From the NCBI RefSeq assembly GCF_000003605.2, contig NW_003112266.1:1-20558 (forward strand): a stretch of DNA of 20,558 nt, written 5' to 3'. Every line of letters starts with the position of its first letter. Positions within the stretch are counted from its first letter, which is position 1. Source of the stretch: Saccoglossus kowalevskii. Taxonomy: Eukaryota > Hemichordata > Enteropneusta > Harrimaniidae. The notes under the pieces are model-generated. The model saw nothing but the letters and a program-made list of their open reading frames with translations. It was not told the origin of the DNA and did not search any database. Positions 1-7,791 of the stretch are shown here, piece after piece. Position numbers and translations under genes: made by a program.

Positions 1-7
1 CGAAAAC
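1..7 (-). tRNA. tRNA-Val-CAC: tRNA-Val(CAC), 5' acceptor strand only (cut by window edge)
   Basis: The first seven bases are the reverse complement of the CAC-type 5' acceptor strand GTTTTCG and join directly to the usual upstream spacer. The rest of the gene lies outside the window. Confidence 0.8.
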
Positions 8-275
8 TCGTTACCTGCAATCGCAAAAAATCAGTTAGGCTTCAAATGTAGTATTCGCAAAGTTTTTGAAACTGCAACAATTGTAAGATTGTGTGATCAA
101 TTCACTATACTGTTTAATTGTATTTTTCGAGAAGATGTGAGAAAAGCAAGCAGCCTGTTAGGCTTCAAATGTTGTATTCGCAAGTTTTTGAAACTGCCAA
201 ATTGGAAGATTGTGTGATCAATTCACTATACTGTTAATTGTATTTTCGTGAAGATGTGAGAAAAGCAAGCAGCCT
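8..275. repeat. Upstream spacer with internal 123-bp tandem duplication
   Basis: This spacer is 268 bp where 145 is normal. A segment of about 123 bp at 34-156 is repeated at 157-275. The junction at 156/157 joins the end of the spacer back to an earlier point, with GTT shared at the join. The first copy carries several private one-base insertions and substitutions; the second is close to consensus. No gene is seen in it. Confidence 0.85.
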
Positions 276-336
276 GTTTCCGTAGTGTAGTGGTTATCAC
301 GTTCGGCTAACACGCGAAAGGTCCCTGGCGGAAACA
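276..336 (+). pseudogene. tRNA-Val(AAC) pseudogene, T-arm deleted (61 nt)
   Basis: The acceptor, D arm and anticodon AAC match the full gene, but the 12 bases coding the T loop and 3' T-stem strand are missing, so there is no B box. C31 is G, which mismatches G39 at the base of the anticodon loop. Both lesions mark the dead lineage that makes up half of the AAC loci here. GG dinucleotides flank the lost segment in the full gene, suggesting slippage. Confidence 0.9.
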
Positions 337-354
337 ATATGAAGCCAGTAAATA

Positions 355-358
355 TTTT
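355..358 (+). terminator. Pol III T4 terminator after AAC gene (representative)
   Basis: A TTTT run begins 19 nt after the tRNA 3' end. The same run sits at the same distance after the AAC loci of the left arm, and as AAAA in the right arm (for example 15286-15289). Runs of four or more T in the coding strand are the usual Pol III stop. Confidence 0.65.
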
Positions 359-617
359 GAAACGATATCTATGCTGGATACCATGTGAAACTACGTGCCC
401 ATAAAGCTAACTTCTCTTGAACTGCCGTTCTGCAGTGGCGTTAATCAAAGTTATTTGCATTTTAATCCACGTTATCAATGTTCCAAGTATAACTTAGCAC
501 TATATATGAATAGAGGTGTAATGTACACTAATTTACCTATTGTCTTCAACGACACGTTTCATAAGGTGGTGTTAATTATAAGTAAATTGGAATTTGTTTT
601 CTCCTGCGGCGTCAACT

Positions 618-621
618 AAAA
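618..621 (-). terminator. Pol III T4 terminator after CAC gene (representative)
   Basis: AAAA on + (TTTT on the coding strand) lies about 13 nt past the CAC gene's 3' end. It is kept in the CAC units inspected, and in the right arm reads TTTT on + (for example 15023-15026). With the AAC terminator it bounds the 297-bp spacer between two converging genes. Confidence 0.62.
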
Positions 622-633
622 CTAAATGATATT

Positions 634-705
634 TGTTTTCGCCCGGGTTCGAACCGGGGCCTTTCGCGTGTGAGGCGAACGTGATAACCACTACACTACG
701 AAAAC
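634..705 (-). tRNA. tRNA-Val-CAC: tRNA-Val(CAC), 72-nt variant
   Basis: Cloverleaf with anticodon CAC, which reads GUG, and acceptor stem GTTTTCG/CGAAAAC. One base is missing from the C run before the T arm, so the variable loop has 4 nt instead of 5; the T stem and B box GGTTCGAACCC remain intact. A four-base variable loop is tolerated in tRNAs, so it may function. The locus at 1221 is the same variant. Confidence 0.85.
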
Positions 706-850
706 TCGTTACATGCAATCGCAAAAAATCAGTTAGGCTTCAAATGTTGTATTCGCAAGTTTTTGAAACTGCAAAATTGGAAGATTGTGTGATCAATTCA
801 CTATACTGTTAATTGTATTTTCGAGAAGATGTGAGAAAAGCAAGCAGCCT
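706..850. repeat. 145-bp spacer between divergent 5' ends (representative)
   Basis: This spacer separates the 5' end of a CAC gene (-) from the 5' end of the next AAC gene (+) and recurs at 145 bp in nearly every unit of both arms. It must hold any 5'-flanking control of both genes. It has an A6 run (T6 on the - strand) near its CAC end and an AT-rich stretch before the AAC gene. No open frame or RNA gene is seen. Confidence 0.85.
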
Positions 851-923
851 GTTTTCGTAGTGTAGTGTTTATCACGTTCGCCTAACACGCGAAAGGTCCC
901 TGGTTCGAGCCCAGGCGGAAACA
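851..923 (+). tRNA. tRNA-Val-AAC: tRNA-Val(AAC), full length, D-loop GG altered
   Basis: Full 73-nt gene with anticodon AAC and intact B box GGTTCGAGCCC. Base 868 is T instead of the second G of the D-loop GG pair (conserved G19, which pairs with C56 of the T loop), and this also changes the end of the A box. The 5' acceptor strand is the CAC-type GTTTTCG facing an AAC-type CGGAAAC, giving a T5-G68 wobble. Probably weakened. Confidence 0.75.
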
Positions 924-1220
924 ATACGAAGCCAGTAAATATTTTGAAACGATATCTATGCTGGATACCATGTGAAACTACGTGCCCATAAAGCTAACTT
1001 CTCTTGAACTGCAGTTCTGCAGTGCCGTTAATCAAAGTTATTTGCATTTTAATCCACGTTATCAATGTTCCAAGTATAACTTAGCAGTATATATGAATAG
1101 AGGTGTAATGTACACTAATTTACCTATTGTCTTCAACGACACGTTTCATAAGGTGGTGTTAATTATAAGTAAATTGGAATTTGTTTTCTCCTGCGGCGTC
1201 AACTAAAACTAAATGATATT
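924..1220. repeat. 297-bp spacer between convergent 3' ends (representative)
   Basis: This spacer lies between the 3' ends of an AAC and a CAC gene and recurs at 297 bp (295-297) across both arms. It holds a Pol III terminator near each end, a short palindrome, and a 74-codon open frame beginning at GTG directly after ATG-TGA. The frame recurs because the copies are near identical. I see no signal peptide, known domain or start context, so I do not call it a gene. Confidence 0.85.
1008..1023. repeat. 7-bp perfect hairpin ACTGCAG-TT-CTGCAGT (representative)
   Basis: Two 7-base arms are exact reverse complements around a TT loop. It lies in the 297-bp spacer and recurs in most units; a few copies change one base (CCG for CAG, for example in the first unit). 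No known function; it may simply be extruding sequence. Confidence 0.6.
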
Positions 1221-1292
1221 TGTTTTCGCCCGGGTTCGAACCGGGGCCTTTCGCGTGTGAGGCGAACGTGATAACCACTACACTACGAAAAC
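1221..1292 (-). tRNA. tRNA-Val-CAC: tRNA-Val(CAC), 72-nt variant
   Basis: Same one-base shortening of the variable loop as the copy at 634-705, 587 bp away. The neighbours therefore share a recent duplication. Stems, anticodon CAC and B box are intact. Confidence 0.85.
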
Positions 1293-1437
1293 TCGTTACA
1301 TGAAATCGCAAAAAATCAGTTAGGCTTCAAATGTTGTATTCGCAAGTTTTTGAAACTGCAAAATTGGAAGATTGTGTGATCAATTCACTATACTGTTAAT
1401 TGTATTTTCGAGAAGATGTGAGAAAAGCAAGCAACCT

Positions 1438-1510
1438 GTTTCCGTGGTGTAGTGGTTATCACGTTCGCCTAACACGCGAAAGGTCCCTGGTTCGAGCCCA
1501 GGCGGAAACA
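1438..1510 (+). tRNA. tRNA-Val-AAC: tRNA-Val(AAC), consensus-like
   Basis: All stems pair: acceptor GTTTCCG/CGGAAAC, anticodon stem TTCGC/GCGAA, T stem CCTGG/CCAGG. Anticodon AAC would become IAC and read GUU/GUC/GUA. B box GGTTCGAGCCC is intact. Position 9 is G where most copies have A, which the A box tolerates. A likely functional copy. Confidence 0.93.
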
Positions 1511-1807
1511 ATATGAAGCCAGTAAATATTTTGAAACGATATCTATGCTGGATACCATGTGAAACTACGTGCCCATAAAGCTAACTTCTCTTGAACTGCA
1601 GTTCTGCAGTGGCGTTAATCAAAGTTATTTGCATTTTAATCCACGTTATCAATGTTCCAAGTATAACTTAGCACTATATATGAATAGAGGTGTAATGTAC
1701 ACTAATTTACCTATTGTCTTCAACGACACGTTTCATAAGGTGGTGTTAATTATAAGTAAATTGAAATTTCTTTTCCAATGCGGCGTTAATTAAAACTAAA
1801 TGATTTT

Positions 1808-1880
1808 TGTTTTCGCCCGGGTTCGAACCGGGGACCTTTCGCGTGTGAGGCGAACGTGATAACCACTACACTACGAAAAC
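1808..1880 (-). tRNA. tRNA-Val-CAC: tRNA-Val(CAC), intact
   Basis: Full 73-nt cloverleaf with no stem mismatch. The variable loop reads AGGTC, as in the AAC family, where most CAC copies have AGGCC. Anticodon CAC, B box intact. The spacer just beyond its 3' end carries a CTTTTCCAATG variant shared with units near 9.8, 11.5 and 12.1 kb. Confidence 0.93.
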
Positions 1881-2025
1881 TCGTTACATGAAATCCCAAA
1901 AAATCAGTTAGGCTTCAAATGTTGTATTCGCAAGTTTTTGAAACTGCAAAATTGGAAGATTGTGTGATCAATTCACTATACTGTTAATTGTATTTTCGAG
2001 AAGATGTGAGAAAAGCAAGCAGCCT

Positions 2026-2086
2026 GTTTCCGTAGTGTAGTGGTTATCACGTTCGGCTAACACGCGAAAGGTCCCTTGCAGAAACA
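2026..2086 (+). pseudogene. tRNA-Val(AAC) pseudogene, T-arm deleted
   Basis: Carries the 12-bp T-arm deletion and C31 to G. It also reads CTTGCAGAAAC at the 3' end where the lineage has CTGGCGGAAAC, so the 3' acceptor strand no longer pairs fully. Later decay of an already dead copy. Confidence 0.9.
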
Positions 2087-2383
2087 ATATGAAGCCAGTA
2101 AATATTTTGAAACGATATCTATGCTGGATACCATGTGAAACTACGTGCCCATAAAGCTAACTTCTCTTGAACTGCAGTTCTGCAGTGGCGTTAATCAAAG
2201 TTATTTGCATTTTAATCCACGTTATCAATGTTCCAAGTATAACTTAGCACTATATATGAATAGAGGTGTAATGTACACTAATTTACCTATTGTCTTCAAC
2301 GACACGTTTCGTAAGGTGGTGTTAATTATAAGTAAATTGGAATTTGTTTTCTCCTGTGGCGTCAATTAAAACTAAATGATATT

Positions 2384-2457
2384 TGTTTTCGCCCGGGTTC
2401 GAACCGGGGGGCCTTTCGCGTGTGAGGCGAACGTGATAACCACTACACTACGAAAAC
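2384..2457 (-). tRNA. tRNA-Val-CAC: tRNA-Val(CAC), 74-nt variant
   Basis: One extra base in the C run before the T arm lengthens the variable region to 6 nt. Anticodon CAC and B box are intact. The right-arm copy at 17519-17592 has the same insertion, and both units also share a C-to-T change in the spacer (TCCTGTGG here), so they are related by descent. Function uncertain. Confidence 0.8.
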
Positions 2458-2602
2458 TCGTTACATGAAATCCCAAAAAATCAGTTAGGCTTCAAATGTT
2501 GTATTCGCAAGTTTTTGAAACTGCAAAATTGGAAGATTGTGTGATCAATTCACTATACTGTTAATTGTATTTTCGATAAGATGTGAGAAAAGCAAGCAGC
2601 CT

Positions 2603-2663
2603 GTTTCCGTAGTGTAGTGGTTATCACGTTCGGCTAACACGCGAAAGGTCCCTGGCGGAAACA
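2603..2663 (+). pseudogene. tRNA-Val(AAC) pseudogene, T-arm deleted
   Basis: Typical member of the dead lineage: 12-bp loss removing the B box, C31 to G, otherwise near consensus including a fully pairing acceptor stem. Confidence 0.9.
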
Positions 2664-2960
2664 ATATGAAGCCAGTAAATATTTTGAAACGATATCTATG
2701 CTGGATACCATGTGAAACTACGTGCCCACAAAGCTAACTTCTCTTGAACTGCAGTTCTGCAGTGGCGTTCATCAAAGTTATTTGCATTTTAATCCACGTT
2801 ATCAATGTTCCAAGTATAACTCAGCACTATATATGAATAGAGGTGTAATGTACACTAATTTATCTAGTGTCTTCAACGACACGTTTCATAAGGTGGTGTT
2901 AATTATAAGTAAATTGGAATTTGTTTTCTCCTGCGGCGTCAATTAAAACTAAATGATATT

Positions 2961-3033
2961 TGTTTTCGCCCGGGTTCGAACCGATGGCCTTTCGCGTGTG
3001 AGGCGAACGTGATAACCACTACACGATGAAAAC
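2961..3033 (-). tRNA. tRNA-Val-CAC: tRNA-Val(CAC), degenerating acceptor/T stem
   Basis: Anticodon CAC and B box are kept. The 5' acceptor strand reads GTTTTCA, so position 7 no longer pairs with C66, and position 9 is C. The T stem starts ATCGG, giving an A49-G65 mismatch and a T-G wobble. Likely impaired. Confidence 0.65.
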
Positions 3034-3178
3034 TCGTTACATGAAATCCCAAAAAATCAGTTAGGCTTCAAATGTTGTATTCGCAAGTTTTTGAAACTGC
3101 AAAATTGGAAGATTGTGTGATCAATTCACTATACTGTTAATTGTATTTTCGAGAAGATGTGAGAAAAGCAAGCAGCCT

Positions 3179-3239
3179 GTTTCCGTAGTGTAGTGGTTAT
3201 CACGTTCGGCTAACACGCGAAAGGTCCCTTGCGGAAACA
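3179..3239 (+). pseudogene. tRNA-Val(AAC) pseudogene, T-arm deleted
   Basis: Dead-lineage copy (no T arm, C31 to G) with an extra G-to-T change at the deletion scar (CCTTGCGG). Confidence 0.9.
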
Positions 3240-3536
3240 ATATGAAGCCAGTAAATATTTTGAAACGATATCTATGCTGGATACCATGTGAAACTACGTG
3301 CCCATAAAGCTAACTTCTCTTGAACTGCCGTTCTGCAGTGGCGTTAATCAAAGTTATTTGCATTTTAATCCACGTTATCAATGTTCCAAGTATAACTCAG
3401 CACTATATATGAATAGAGGTGTAATGTACACTAATTTATCTAGTGTCTTCAACGACACGTTTCATAAGGTGGTGTTAATTATAAGTAAATTGGAATTTGT
3501 TTTCTCCTGCGGCGTCAATTAAAACTAAATGATATT

Positions 3537-3609
3537 TGTTTTCGCCCGGGTTCGAACCGAGGGCCTTTCGCGTGTGAGGCGAACGTGATAACCACTACAC
3601 TACGAAAAC
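3537..3609 (-). tRNA. tRNA-Val-CAC: tRNA-Val(CAC), one T-stem wobble
   Basis: Full length with anticodon CAC and intact B box. The T stem reads CTCGG on the 5' side, so position 50 makes a T-G wobble with G64. The same variant occurs at 9224-9296. Likely functional. Confidence 0.88.
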
Positions 3610-3754
3610 TCGTTACATGAAATCCCAAAAAATCAGTTAGGCTTCAAATGTTGTATTCGCAAGTTTTTGAAACTGCAAAATTGGAAGATTGTGTGATCAA
3701 TTCACTATACTGTTAATTGTATTTTCGAGAACATGTGAGAAAAGCAAGCAGCCT

Positions 3755-3815
3755 GTTTCCGTAGTGTAGTGGTTATCACGTTCGGCTAACACGCGAAAGG
3801 TCCCTGGCGGAAACA
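3755..3815 (+). pseudogene. tRNA-Val(AAC) pseudogene, T-arm deleted
   Basis: Dead-lineage copy (no T arm, C31 to G). Its downstream spacer is cut short, so the next gene is another AAC copy 192 bp away instead of a CAC gene. Confidence 0.9.
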
Positions 3816-4007
3816 ATATGAAGCCAGTAAATATTTTGAAACGATATCTATGCTGGATACCATGTGAAACTACGTGCCCATCAAATCAGTTAGGCTTCAA
3901 ATGTTGTATTCGCAAGTTTTTGAAACTGCAAAATTGGAAGATTGTGTGATCAATTCACTATACTGTTAAATGTATTTTCGAGAAGATGTGAGAAAAGCAA
4001 GCAGCCT
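3816..4007. repeat. Truncated unit: 323-bp deletion fusing the two spacers
   Basis: The 297-bp spacer breaks off just after GTGCCCAT (about 3881) and continues inside the 145-bp spacer at AAATCAGTTAGG. The CAC gene and most of the convergent spacer are absent. The junction and a nearby TTAAATG variant are the same in the units at 14158, 17120 and 17963, so this is one deletion that has been copied. Confidence 0.88.
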
Positions 4008-4080
4008 GTTTCCGTAGTGTAGTGGTTATCACGTTCGCCTACCACGCGAAAGGTCCCTGGTTCGAGCCCAGGCGGAAACA
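4008..4080 (+). tRNA. tRNA-Val-like gene with anticodon ACC (Gly codon)
   Basis: The body is a consensus tRNA-Val(AAC): all stems pair, T33 precedes the anticodon, and the A and B boxes are intact. Anticodon base 35 at 4042 is C instead of A, giving ACC, the complement of glycine codon GGU. Val-tRNA synthetases use A35 as a main identity base, so charging with valine should fall. Eukaryotes normally read Gly with GCC, UCC and CCC. It may be an uncharged dead gene, a mischarged tRNA or a base-call error. Confidence 0.82.
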
Positions 4081-4377
4081 ATATGAAGCCAGTAAATATT
4101 TTGAAACGTTATCAATGCTGGATACCATGTGAAACTACGTGCCCATAAAGCTAACTTCTCTTGAACTGCAGTTCTGCAGTGGCGTTAATCAAAGTTATTT
4201 GCATTTTAATACACGTTATCAATGTTCCAAGTATAACTTAGCACTATATATGAATAGAGGTGTAATGTACACTAATTTACCTATTGTTTTCAACGACACG
4301 TTTCATAAGGTGGTGTTAATTATAAGTAAATTGGAATTTGTTTTCTCCTGCGGCGTCAATTAAAACTAAATGATATT

Positions 4378-4450
4378 TGTTTTCGCCCGGGTTCGAACCG
4401 GGGGCCTTTCGCGTGTGAGGCGAACGTGATAACCACTACACTACGAAAAC
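4378..4450 (-). tRNA. tRNA-Val-CAC: tRNA-Val(CAC), consensus
   Basis: Reference form of this family: acceptor GTTTTCG/CGAAAAC, anticodon stem TTCGC/GCGAA, T stem CCCGG/CCGGG, variable loop AGGCC, anticodon CAC, B box GGTTCGAACCC. Compared with the AAC gene, the fifth acceptor pair is T-A instead of C-G, changed on both strands. Reads GUG. Confidence 0.95.
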
Positions 4451-4595
4451 TCGTTACATGAAATCCCAAAAAATCAGTTAGGCTTCAAATGTTGTATTCG
4501 CAAGTTTTTGAAACTGCCAAATTGGAAGATTGTGTGATCAATTCACTATACTGTTAATTGTATTTTCGAGAAGATGTGAGAAAAGCAAGCAGCCT

Positions 4596-4656
4596 GTTTC
4601 CGTAGTGTAGTGGTTATCACGTTCGGCTAACACGCAAAAGGTCCCTGGCGGAAACA
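4596..4656 (+). pseudogene. tRNA-Val(AAC) pseudogene, T-arm deleted
   Basis: Dead-lineage copy (no T arm, C31 to G) with G41 to A in the anticodon stem (CGCAAAAGG). The right-arm pseudogene at 15308-15368 has the same private change, which ties this unit to the inverted arm. Confidence 0.9.
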
Positions 4657-4953
4657 ATATGAAGCCAGTAAATATTTTGAAACGATATCTATGCTGGATA
4701 CCATGTGAAACTACGTGCCCATAAAGCTAACTTCTCTTGAACTGCAGTTCTGCAGTGGCGTTAATCAAAGTTATTTGCATTTTAATCCACGTTATCAATG
4801 TTCCAAGTATAACTTAGCACTATATATGAATAGAGGTGTAATGTACACTAATTTACCTATTGTTTTCAACGACACGTTTCATAAGGTGGTGTTAATTATA
4901 AGTAAATTGGAATTTGTTTTCTCCTGCGGCGTCAATTAAAACTAAATGATATT

Positions 4954-5026
4954 TGTTTTCGCCCGGGTTCGAACCGGGGGCCTTTCGCGTGTGAGGCGAA
5001 CGTGATAACCACTACACTACGAAAAC
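4954..5026 (-). tRNA. tRNA-Val-CAC: tRNA-Val(CAC), consensus
   Basis: Identical to the family reference in all stems, loop and B box; likely functional. 576 bp from the copy at 4378. Confidence 0.95.
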
Positions 5027-5171
5027 TCGTTACATGAAATCCCAAAAAATCAGTTAGGCTTCAAATGTTGTATTCGCAAGTTTTTGAAACTGCCAAATTG
5101 GAAGATTGTGTGATTAATTCACTATACTGTTAATTGTATTTTCGAGAAGATGTGAGAAAAGCAAGCAACTT

Positions 5172-5244
5172 GTTTCCGTACTGTAGTGGTTATCACGTTC
5201 GCCTAACACGCGAAAGGTCCCTGGTTCGAGCCCAGGCGGAAACA
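5172..5244 (+). tRNA. tRNA-Val-AAC: tRNA-Val(AAC), G10 to C
   Basis: Full-length AAC gene with intact T arm and B box. Base 5181 changes G10 to C, which breaks the G10-C25 pair at the top of the D stem and a conserved A-box base. Transcription and folding are probably reduced. Confidence 0.75.
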
Positions 5245-5541
5245 ATATGAAGCCAGTAAATATTTTGAAACTATATCTATGCTCGAAAACATGTGAAACT
5301 ACGTGCCCATAAAGCTAACTTCTCTTGAACTGCAGTTCTGCAGTGGCGTTAATCAAAGTTATTGGCATTTTAATCCACGTAATCAATGTTCCAAGTATAA
5401 CTTAGCACTATATATGAATAGAGGTGTAATGTACACTAATTTACCTATTGTCTTCAACGACACGTTTCATAAGGTGGTGTTAATTATAAGTAAATTGGAA
5501 TTTGTTTTCTCCTGCGGCGTCAATTAAAACTAAATAATTAT

Positions 5542-5614
5542 TGTTTTCGCCCGGGTTCGAACCGGGGGCATTTCGCATGTGAGGCGAACGTGATAACCAC
5601 TACACTACGAAAAC
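5542..5614 (-). tRNA. tRNA-Val-CAC: tRNA-Val(CAC), anticodon-loop variant
   Basis: Full length, anticodon CAC, B box intact. Position 38 in the anticodon loop is T and position 45 in the variable loop is T. No stem pair is lost. Possibly functional. Confidence 0.85.
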
Positions 5615-5759
5615 TCGTTACATGAAATCGCAAAAAATCAGTTAGGCTTCAAATGTTGTATTCGCAAGTTTTTGAAACTGCAAAATTGGAAGATTGTGTG
5701 ATCAATTCACTATACTGTTAGTTGTATTTTCGAGAAGATGTGAGAAAAGCAAGCAGCCT

Positions 5760-5820
5760 GTTTCCGTAGTGTAGTGGCTATCACGTTCGGCTAACACGCG
5801 AAAGGTCCCTGGCGGAAACA
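5760..5820 (+). pseudogene. tRNA-Val(AAC) pseudogene, T-arm deleted
   Basis: Dead-lineage copy (no T arm, C31 to G) with a D-loop T-to-C change (GTGGCTA) shared with the copy at 10593-10653. Confidence 0.9.
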
Positions 5821-6117
5821 ATATGAAGCCAGTAAATATTTTGAAACGATATCTATGCTGGATACCATGTGAAACTACGTGCCCATAAAGCTAACTTCTC
5901 TTGAACTGCAGTTCTGCAGTGGCGTTAATCAAAGTTATTTGCATTTTAATCCACGTTATCAATGTTCCAAGTATAACTTAGCACTATATATGAATAGAGG
6001 TGTAATGTACACTAATTTACGTATTGTCTTCAACGACACCATTCATAATGTGGTGTTAATTATAAGTAAATTGGAATTTCTTTTCTCCTGCAGCGTTAAT
6101 TTAAACTAAATGATTTT

Positions 6118-6190
6118 TGTTTTCGCCCGGGTTCGAACCGGGGGTCTTTCGCGTGTGAGGCAAACGTGATAACCACTACACTACGAAAAC
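6118..6190 (-). tRNA. tRNA-Val-CAC: tRNA-Val(CAC), C29T subfamily
   Basis: Full length with anticodon CAC and intact B box. C29 to T gives a T-G wobble with G41 and marks a CAC subfamily found in many units of both arms. The variable loop has A in place of G at position 46. Likely functional. Confidence 0.87.
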
Positions 6191-6349
6191 TCGTTACATG
6201 AAATCGCAAAAAATCAGTTAGGCTTCAAATGTTGTATTCGCAAGTTTTTTACCTATTGTCTTCAACGACACGTTTCATAAGGTGGTGTTAATTATAAGTA
6301 AATTGGAATTTGTTTTCTCCTGCGGCGTCAATTAAAACTAAATGATACT
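6191..6349. repeat. Fused spacer where an AAC gene has been deleted
   Basis: The 145-bp spacer breaks at about 6250 (GCAAGTTTTT) and continues inside the 297-bp spacer at TTTACCTATTG. About 345-355 bp are missing, including the whole AAC gene, so two CAC genes sit 232 bp apart in tandem. The T run shared by the two break sites suggests joining at short homology. Confidence 0.85.
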
Positions 6350-6422
6350 TGTTTTCGCCCGGGTTCGAACCGGGGGCCTTTCGCGTGTGAGGCGAACGTG
6401 AAAACCACTACACTACGAAAAC
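6350..6422 (-). tRNA. tRNA-Val-CAC: tRNA-Val(CAC), A21 to T
   Basis: Full length with all stems, anticodon CAC and B box intact, but conserved D-loop A21 is T (GTGAAAACC on +). A21 contributes to the tRNA core, so stability may be lower. This unit has no AAC partner. Confidence 0.78.
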
Positions 6423-6567
6423 TCGTTACATGAAATCGCAAAAAATCAGTTAGGCTTCAAATGTTGTATTCGCAAGTTTTTGAAACTGCAAAATTGGAAG
6501 ATTGTGTGATCAATTCACTATACTGTTAATTGTATTTTCGAGAAGATGTGAGAAAAGCAAGCAACTT

Positions 6568-6640
6568 GTTTCCGTGGTGTACTGGTTATCACGTTCGCCT
6601 AACACGCGAAAGGTCTCTGGTTCGAGCCCAGGCGGAAACA
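6568..6640 (+). tRNA. tRNA-Val-AAC: tRNA-Val(AAC), G15 to C
   Basis: Full length, anticodon AAC, B box intact. Base 6582 changes G15 to C, removing the G15-C48 Levitt pair and an A-box purine; C49 to T at 6616 leaves a wobble in the T stem. The copy at 8306 has the same G15 change, so the two are sister units. Confidence 0.75.
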
Positions 6641-6937
6641 ATATGAAGCCAGTAAATATTTTGAAACGATATCTATGCTGGATACCATGTGAAACTACGT
6701 GCCCATAAAGCTAACTTCTCTTGAACTGCAGTACTGCAGTGGCGTTAATCAAAGTTATTTGCATTTTAATCCACGTTATCAATGTTCCAAGTATAACTTA
6801 GCACTATATATGAATAGAAGTGTAATGTACGCTAATTTACTTATTGTCTTCAACGACACGTTTCATAAGGTGGTGTTAATTATAAGTAAATTGGAATTTC
6901 TTTTCTCCTGCAGCGTTAATTAAAACTAAATGAATTT

Positions 6938-7010
6938 TGTTTTCGCCCGGGTTCGAACCGGGGGCCTTTCGCGTGTGAGGCAAACGTGATAACCACTACA
7001 CTACGAAAAC
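6938..7010 (-). tRNA. tRNA-Val-CAC: tRNA-Val(CAC), C29T subfamily
   Basis: Full length with only the C29-to-T wobble relative to the reference. Anticodon CAC and B box intact; likely functional. Confidence 0.92.
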
Positions 7011-7155
7011 TCGTTACATGAAATCGCAAAAAATCAGTTAGGCTTCAAATGTTGTATTCGCAAGTTTTTGAAACTGCAAAATTGGAAGATTGTGTGATCA
7101 ATTCACTATACTGTTAATTGTATTTTCGAGAAGATGTGAGAAAAGCAAGCAGCCT

Positions 7156-7216
7156 GTTTCCGTAGTGTAGTGGTTATCACGTTCGGCTAACACGCGAAAG
7201 GTCCCTGGCGGAAACA
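7156..7216 (+). pseudogene. tRNA-Val(AAC) pseudogene, T-arm deleted
   Basis: Dead-lineage copy (no T arm, C31 to G). The spacer after it is one base short (ATGAGCC for ATGAAGCC). Confidence 0.9.
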
Positions 7217-7512
7217 ATATGAGCCAGTAAATATTTTGAAACGATATCTATGCTGGATACCATGTGAAACTACGTGCCCATAAAGCTAACTTCTCTTGAA
7301 CTGCAGTTCTGCAGTGGCGTTAATCAAAGTTATTTGCATTTTAATCCACGTTATCAATGTTCCAAGTATAACTTAGCACTATATATGAATAGAGGTGTAA
7401 TGTACACTAATTTACCTATTGTCTTCAAGGACACGTTTCATAAGGTGGTGTTAATTATAAGTAAATTGGAATTTGTTTTCTCCTGCGGCGTCAACTAAAA
7501 CTAAATGATATT

Positions 7513-7585
7513 TGTTTTCGCCCGGGTTCGAACCGGGGGCCTTTAGCGTGTGAGGCAAACGTGATAACCACTACACTACGAAAAC
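7513..7585 (-). tRNA. tRNA-Val-CAC: tRNA-Val(CAC), anticodon-stem mismatch
   Basis: Member of the C29T subfamily with a further G41 to T at 7545. Positions 29 and 41 are now T-T, a mismatch in the middle of the anticodon stem. Other stems and the B box are intact. Probably impaired. Confidence 0.72.
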
Positions 7586-7730
7586 TCGTTACATGAAATC
7601 GCAAAAAATCAGTTAGGCTTCAAATGTTGTATTCGCAAGTTTTTGAAACTGCAAAATTGGAAGATTGTGTGATCAATTCACTATACTGTTAATTGTATTT
7701 TCGAGAAGATGTGAGAAAAGCAAGCAGCCT

Positions 7731-7791
7731 GTTTCCGTAGTGTAGTGGTTATCACGTTCGGCTAACACGCGAAAGGTCCCTGGCGGAAACA
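7731..7791 (+). pseudogene. tRNA-Val(AAC) pseudogene, T-arm deleted
   Basis: Unmodified dead-lineage copy (no T arm, C31 to G). The open frame in its downstream spacer is cut by a stop at 8039-8041. Confidence 0.9.

Noticed and set aside
276-336. T-armless AAC copies as functional minimal tRNAs
   Set aside because: T-armless tRNAs are known from animal mitochondria, but these are nuclear-type genes that need the B box inside the T arm, and C31G also breaks the anticodon stem. Kept as pseudogenes; the question of residual transcription is raised as a finding.
395-619. Recurring 74-codon open frame in the 297-bp spacer as a conserved protein family
   Set aside because: It starts at GTG directly after ATG-TGA, has no recognisable domain, is broken by single substitutions in some units (stop at 8039-8041 and in the unit near 8.6 kb; GTA for the start near 11.3 kb) and lies between two Pol III genes. 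Its conservation is explained by repeat homogenisation.
6502-6708. Plus-strand open frame across the 145-bp spacer and an AAC tRNA gene
   Set aside because: It runs through the whole tRNA gene at 6568-6640 and is open only in this unit by chance.
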